A program made the position numbers and the translations under genes. This document shows, one piece after another, positions 58,781 through 64,000 of a DNA stretch of 64,000 nt; positions within the stretch are counted from its first letter, which is position 1, and each line of letters begins with the position of its first letter. Under the pieces are notes generated by a model that was given only the letters and a program-made list of their open reading frames with translations, had not been told where the DNA came from and searched no databases. This DNA is from Zygaena filipendulae (Eukaryota > Arthropoda > Insecta > Lepidoptera > Zygaenidae), in contig OU015668.1 of NCBI GenBank assembly GCA_907165275.2, forward strand, positions 8,427,658 through 8,491,657. The letters run 5' to 3'.

Positions 58781-59720
58781 CAAATAAAGATTACTTGAGA
58801 AATCAAGCTTATACAATTTTGTTTGAAAGTTTTAAGAGCAGGCGGCATGACGTCCGTACACTTCTTCAGTGCATAGGCAAATGACGGTTGGATGCCCAAC
58901 CGTCGGTACGTCTGTAGCAATGTCGGAACGGTTGGCACGACGGCGGTAATTGGGTTGGATCCAACCAAGTTGGAACGTCTGTTACTAGTTTTAACTTTTA
59001 AGAATAATTAATTACATAATTATCTGTTTTATAACGTATTAAGAATAACAATTTGCGGATCAAAGTTATTAAAAACAAAGTTTACAGTCCAAAACTATTA
59101 AGGTAATATACAATATTCTTAATGTACACAAAAAAGCTCTATTTACCATGTGACTATAATATTGACATACCAATACTCAGGGTCTGTGTTCGAAAACAGT
59201 AGCGCCAGGATATTTTCGGTACGAATATAGTACATTTCATTACAAGTTCGGGATGTCGTGTCGACCTCGTTCCGACTACGACTACGACTTATGTTGCGTA
59301 ATGTCAACATTTTGTACGCTAAACAGCTACCTACGTTATATAGTAGGTACTTTTTGAGCAACTGTACCTATTAAAAATATATTTTTCATCAATCGAACAT
59401 CGTAGATCAGGAGCCCGATGAATAGCGTTATTTCGGAATGAGTTTACCGAAAAAAAAAAATACCGAACCCAAAAATATTACGTGAAGCGCATTTCGTAGC
59501 GTGTTGGTTTTATTAATTTAACGGTAACAATTCGTATTTGGAAGATAATGTTGGGGCGTCAGAACCAAAAGAAAATCAAAATCGTGTTACGTTTGACGGT
59601 TTTATAAAAAAAAAAAATGGCAAATCGCTGTCGGTATGTTTTCGAACGCAGCCATACTACTAGTTTAATAAGGTCTTGCACACATACAAATAACAAAATA
59701 GTCTTGGATTAGGTAGTTAA

Positions 59721-59754
59721 CCGCCGCACTCAGAGTCGACTCTGAGTGCGGCGG
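59721..59754. mobile_element. 34-bp perfect palindrome: fused tips of the Harbinger-like MITE
   Basis: The two terminal sequences CCGCCGCACTCAGAGTCGAC and their complement meet at a shared GTCGAC with nothing between them. TAA lies on both sides (59,718-59,720 and 59,755-59,757). It is an extreme internal-deletion derivative of the 237-bp MITE that kept its tips and target duplication. Confidence 0.85.
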
Positions 59755-61559
59755 TAAGTAACGTAATTTCTTCTCTGTTTAAATTATTTATCCTTATTAC
59801 TTTCGCGGTGTTATTAAAAACTATTGTGTTACTAAATCGGAAGTCGTATCCCCATTTTTATGGAATTTTTAACTTACCTACCTAAGTTATAAAATGTCAG
59901 TAGGAGTGTTTGGCTGTGACTCTTAGTGTGTCTCTTAGTGACCCATACCTACCTAATTGATAATTATAATGTTGTTTATTTCAATACTGAACTTATTTGT
60001 CGTAACTTCTATTTTATTTATTCATTGATGCAAAAATGTCTCGTGCGGTGAATGAGTTCCCTCATGGGACTCTCACTTCACGCTGGAAAAGAATCCAACC
60101 TAATAATTAAGTAGGGAAATTGAACTCAAAATTCAAAGGAATAAAGTACAGTTTTAATTGTGCGCACATCGTACTTACAATGATTTTTTTATTTGGGTTT
60201 TGACCCAAAAATTTACACACAGAGAATTGTTTCTGTGCGCTGCTTTCGTGTCGAAACCGAAAAGTAGAGGCGATATTGTTTCCTCTACTGAACAATAAAA
60301 ATAAGTATTTTTTATACTTTTGTTTTGTCACTCGCTCGTTTTTATTCAATTCTTATTCTAAGGATGTTTTGTCACTTTGCCTAATATTATAAGTGAAATA
60401 CCTATAAAATATGTAAAAATAATATAATATAGAGAGAGAAAAAAAATATTTTAAATTGTAATAAATAATATTGTAAAGCGAAAATGCTCATGTAAATAAA
60501 TGACGTAGCGTATGAAATTCTAATATGTTAGAAATACACACAAAATAAATTATACAATAAATCTGTTGTTTTACTACCTACTAAAATCGAAAAAATTACA
60601 TTGTTTTTACTATGAAGCTAGTATTATAATATTATCTGTGTATGAGGCACGGTCTGAGGTCTCATTACAATCATAGTTTGCAGAACAATTAGGTATAGTT
60701 ATAGTATCTACACGTTAATTATATATACCTACGTATGTACTATGTAGGTATGTATGTATATGCACGTAGTGATTACCTTCTCTCTGTGTATATGTAGGTA
60801 TGTTTCCCCAAATACAATATGTTCGTTATCGTTTACGAACGTTCGTAAAGTTCTTGAAAACGAACCGCAAACTCAAAATCAATATAGAATCTAGAGTTCA
60901 TTTCGATTAGACTTTTAAATGCTCAAAAGTGAAGGAAATGGTAAAAATTTAATGGAAAATTATAGCAGTAGTAAAAAACTTTAGAGAGTACACAGAATCG
61001 CCTCTGTGGACGATTTCGCCCGATAAAGCTGTCGTAAATAAAACAGTGTGTTGGGTGGGAGAGATTACTTACTCTGGTATAGTAGGTAACTCCAAACAAA
61101 ATACGGGGCCCCTATCACTTCCACAGGTTATTTTATTAGGAACTAAAGGCATTGCTTCTTATCTTAATTTCTTAGAATTTCAACCCGAAAAGTCATGAAT
61201 GTCTTCTGTTAAAATTTATTAATTACTTAACTAGTAGGGAGTGTTTACCCGCATTAAATTGTTTTCAGTGGGCGGCGGTACCTAAACTGTCACATACCTA
61301 GATCCATACAACCATACTTTTTCATCCATACAACCTTTGGATAATTATGTATTAGGTACATATACATACCTACATTGAAAAAGTAACTCAGATATTGCTC
61401 ACGACACGCGACACGACGTTAAATTATGTAGGTAGACAGAGCTTATCTAGGTATACTTATAATAAAACTGTAGAGAGGTCAATTCTGTACATTAAATACA
61501 TATTCAAAATTAATATTGGAGGATGAATGGTGATCGATACTGATGCCAAAACTGCAATC

Positions 61560-61927
61560 AGTAAATTTTTTGTCTGTCTGTCTATCTATCTGTCTTTGCG
61601 TATGTGCACGCATGGGTCAAAAACTACTGAAGGGATTTTAACCAAACTTGGTACGATTGTAGTCCATACTCCTGCGCAGGTTTTTAACATTACGCTAAGA
61701 CACATAGGCGCTGAGCAGTGACGATAAATTTGAAGCAAGTCGGATGAAAATGCGCTTTCGAGCTCTTATCTCGCGTACGTTTACTCAATCACGGCTGAAC
61801 GGATTTGGATGAAATTTGGCATGCACGTTTTCAGAGGTACAGAGAAGGACATAGGGTATTTTTTATCCCGGAATTCCCGCGGGAACTCCGAAATTACTGC
61901 GGGTGAAACCACGGGGCACAGCTAGTC
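61560..61927 (-). repeat. CCGCGG-core dispersed repeat, minus strand, long copy
   Basis: On the minus strand it starts ACTAGCTGTGCCCCGTGGTT, then GAGTTCCCGCGGGAATTCCG. It continues past the usual TCCAAATCCGTTCAGCCGTG block into GCGAGATAAGAGCTCGAAAG and CCAAGTTTGGTTAAAATCCC. It is the longest copy seen here and may show more of the parent element. Confidence 0.6.
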
Positions 61928-62212
61928 TAAACTAAAATGACGCGCCGCACAACTTCAATAGCAGTTTTAGATGTGCGGGATCATGTATCAGATAATATCT
62001 ATCTATATAATAGTGTGAGTGCGGCGACAGTATTGCGCACTTGTGATGAATAGACAGACCAGATTTATATGTGTCGTATCGATATTTTAACGGTTGTGCG
62101 TGTGCGTATATCCGATGGAGGGGCGCGTAATTTTAGCTTAGATGATCTCTATCTACTTACAAATTATGATATACAGGGGCGTCTCAACCATATGCGGCGC
62201 CCGGGTGCGAAA

Positions 62213-62537
62213 TGGGCATGTTGACTAATTTTTATTTTTTAGTCCGTCTTGTAGATTATTAAAAAATATTGGACACGTATTTTTTCTTTTTTTACGTAAT
62301 CAAAAAATAACGGCGATATATTGAGTTGAAATTTCGCGTGACGTCACTATTCTGACAGTTTGTATGGCGGTTTTGTGGTTAGTGACGTCACGACCTCCTC
62401 ATCCTAAACTTTAATGCGCTTTATCTCTGTATATTTTAATTTATTTAAAAAAGCAAAAAATACGTGTCTATTGATTTTTATTTTCTAACTGACGGACTAA
62501 TTAGAATTTTGATTTTCAATAGTAGTCAACATCCCTA
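62213..62537 (+). repeat. TGACGTCA-bearing dispersed repeat, copy 4
   Basis: Nearly identical to 51,417-51,745, with ends GGGCATGTTGACTAATTTTT and AGTAGTCAACATCCC. Both ends differ from the other copy at the paired position, so the short terminal inverted repeat is kept. Confidence 0.7.
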
Positions 62538-63717
62538 TTGGGTAAGGTAAGTAGGTGGGTAGGTACTATCTACCACCACATTCATTCATTCATTCAGATG
62601 GGAAAGACCCTAACCCTGGTAACATAAAAGTTTCTGTTCACAATATTTAGATTCCTTCTACTGAGCTTTTAACGTTATTTGCACTCTACTAAAATATAAA
62701 TATAGCCGTTTTTTATTTTTTTTTCTTTCTGTCTGAACTAATCTGCGTAACGGTTGAACCCTTTCATGAAAGGTAAATAGTTACCTACAGGACCAGAAGT
62801 AGGAATACCCTACTTTCAACCATTGGCATTGCCGAGTTCCCTCAAAATGAAGTTCACGCAGGTGACACCGCAGCCGCGGAAAATAGCCAGTACTGGGAAA
62901 TCAGGTTAAGGCTGGATGTCCGTTATGACTTTTAGAACAAAAAAATAAAAAATTTGAGTGAGTTAATCCGGCGGTGACGGCGGGCGAGGCCTCGTCAACT
63001 TCGCGAATTCGGCAACGTAAACAACCGGACAAGTTCCTTCCGTGTCAAGATAACGGAACCTTGTCTATGTATATCGGACGTTATACCTTCATACAAAACT
63101 AGCTGGCTCACGCGGTATCACCCGCGTGTTACTATTTCGTACACTGTAAATGGTTGAATTACAAAATTCTGTTATCTTTACAATATAAATACGTGTTTTT
63201 TTGAAAAGAGGAGCCCAAATTCTGATTTTCCAAGTCTTCAAATCTTGAGGGTGAATTTTCAAAAATCCTTCTTGGTGTTTGTCTAAATTATAAAAAATGT
63301 TCCCTTTTTTACATGTATTAGCAGTATACAACAACTATTATGTTACAATATTAAGTATATTTAATTTTAATGTTTACGACTTAAGGGAAACTCTTCGGTC
63401 GAGTATCTCGAGACAAAACTGCAAAATATTGAGGTGCTGCATCTGTTTAGTAAAAGAGTTGTTGTTCTGTTCATTTATGGATGAACCAATAGGAACAGTA
63501 CTTACCTACTACCTACAAATAGTACAGTACAGTGTACCTACATAAAAATATTAGATACACCGTACAAGCGACTCGAACGTAAAAAAGCCAAGGCTCACGT
63601 TATCGATTAGTTTACACATTTCCACAGTATACCTACATCCTTTATCGTGAATTAGGAGTAACGAACCTTGTCAGAGTTCTGTTTACCCTATGACAGGTCT
63701 ATGTGGTGTCTACACGA

Positions 63718-63725
63718 TATAAATA
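63718..63725 (+). promoter_or_regulatory. TATA box of the secreted-protein gene
   Basis: TATAAATA lies 112 bp upstream of the start codon at 63,830. About 30 bp further on, near 63,748, is an initiator-like TCATAC. The spacing fits a TATA-driven promoter with a 5' UTR of about 80 bases. Confidence 0.6.
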
Positions 63726-63829
63726 CTCGAACCTGAAAATTCGCAACTCATACTTTCGGTTGTCTTCTGATAGCCTGGTAATTGGTATATTTGTTGGAAA
63801 TTTTGGTTAAAAATAAAAACAATATAAAA

Positions 63830-64000
63830 ATGTCAATAACTAAGTATATTTTTATTCTATTTTTGATCTCTGCCAACGCCTTGCCAATAGACGAAGACGT
63901 AGCATTAGATACAGGTCGCCTCTCTGCTAATAGTGTAGATGGAGACAGTGGTGGGAAGATAGATCTATCGCACCTTGGACCGGAGGCGTATGGACCACCG
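63830..64000 (+). CDS. small secreted protein, N-terminal part (runs off the window)
   Basis: 57 codons are open from ATG at 63,830, in AATATAAAAATG context, to the window edge. Residues 1-17 (MSITKYIFILFLISANA) form a classic signal peptide: a lysine, a hydrophobic core, and an A-x-A cleavage site giving a mature start at LPIDED. The mature part is acidic and Gly/Ser/Pro-containing (DEDVALDTGRLSANSVDGDS then GGKIDLSHLGPEAYGPP), with no cysteine so far. I do not recognise the family; a cuticular, silk-related or immune secreted protein would all be possible. A TATA box at 63,718 supports an independent, probably tissue-specific gene. Confidence 0.7.
   Translation, partial: MSITKYIFILFLISANALPIDEDVALDTGRLSANSVDGDSGGKIDLSHLGPEAYGPP

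Larger units (their letters stand above)
57568..58990. mobile_element. 1.4-kb non-autonomous DNA transposon with GGTTGGATCCAACC ends, carrying nested repeats
   Basis: The left end ACTAGTAACAGACGATCCAA, followed by CTTGGTTGGATCCAACC, is mirrored by the right end at 58,952-58,990. Subterminal TTGG/CCAA motifs (GGTTGGACG, CCAACCGTC) are repeated on both sides. The interior contains a Tc1/mariner-like MITE (57,884-58,390), a minus-strand CCGCGG-core repeat (58,395-58,674) and a MADF-like coding remnant (58,703-58,780). A clear target duplication was not found. Confidence 0.65.
58991..63640. other. intergenic region downstream of Mnt
   Basis: No exon recognised on either strand. Apart from the 34-bp palindrome (59,721), the minus-strand CCGCGG repeat (61,560-61,927), the TGACGTCA repeat (62,213-62,537) and a short CCGCG fragment near 63,098, the sequence is AT-rich and unremarkable. 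Confidence 0.55.

Overview
This window is nuclear DNA from an insect, most likely a moth or butterfly (Lepidoptera). The genes are intron-rich with short exons. The background is AT-rich and full of dispersed repeats of a kind common in Lepidoptera, including many copies of a block with a CCGCGGTTTCACCCGCG core, tRNA-derived SINEs, palindromic MITEs and RTE-type LINE remains. There are no bacterial operons, rRNA genes, CRISPR arrays or complete tRNA genes. I worked by eye from the sequence: exon joins rest on splice sites, phase arithmetic and recalled family motifs, not on transcripts or database searches.

Layout. (1) 1-9.6 kb holds the 3' half of a phosphorylase b kinase gamma gene on the + strand. 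Five exons run from 2195 to 9557, including a 30-nt microexon, and encode kinase subdomains IX-XI and the C-terminal regulatory tail. Upstream exons were not found and probably lie before the window. (2) 9.6-14.4 kb is intergenic and repeat-bearing. (3) 14.4-54.8 kb is the Mnt gene (Max-binding repressor, bHLH-leucine zipper, MYC/MAX/MXD network) on the + strand. Twelve coding exons join without a phase error into a 471-residue protein: a 23-residue SIN3-interaction exon inside a CpG-rich promoter, a 30-kb first intron, then eleven exons between 45.5 and 54.8 kb. (4) 54.8-63.7 kb is downstream sequence packed with nested transposon remains. (5) At 63,830 a small secreted-protein gene begins and runs off the window edge, with a TATA box upstream.

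The most interesting structure is in Mnt. Two further open exons (32,555-32,948 and 45,388-45,475) end in the same phase as the SIN3-interaction exon and could splice to the same exon 2, giving proteins with different N-termini and no SIN3-interaction domain. CACGTG E-boxes, the site Mnt itself binds with Max, lie in three CpG-rich candidate promoter regions. The zipper region contains a 180-nt intron that is stop-free and in frame. One intron uses a GC donor, and failure to splice there would give a short isoform with its own stop and a nearby AATAAA. A pair of about 1.5-kb inverted repeats flanks exons 2-10 inside the pre-mRNA.

Mobile DNA is abundant: a Tc1/mariner-like MITE (two copies), a Harbinger-like palindromic MITE (three copies plus a 34-bp tip-to-tip palindrome), an element with 31-bp TIRs and a perfect 8-bp target duplication, a foldback repeat, a tandem duplication with an internally inverted segment, and a terminal-inverted-repeat element carrying a MADF-like remnant with another MITE nested in it. 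I found no clear evidence of a wholly unknown gene system. The alternative-exon and intron-retention features of Mnt are the best candidates for something undescribed.
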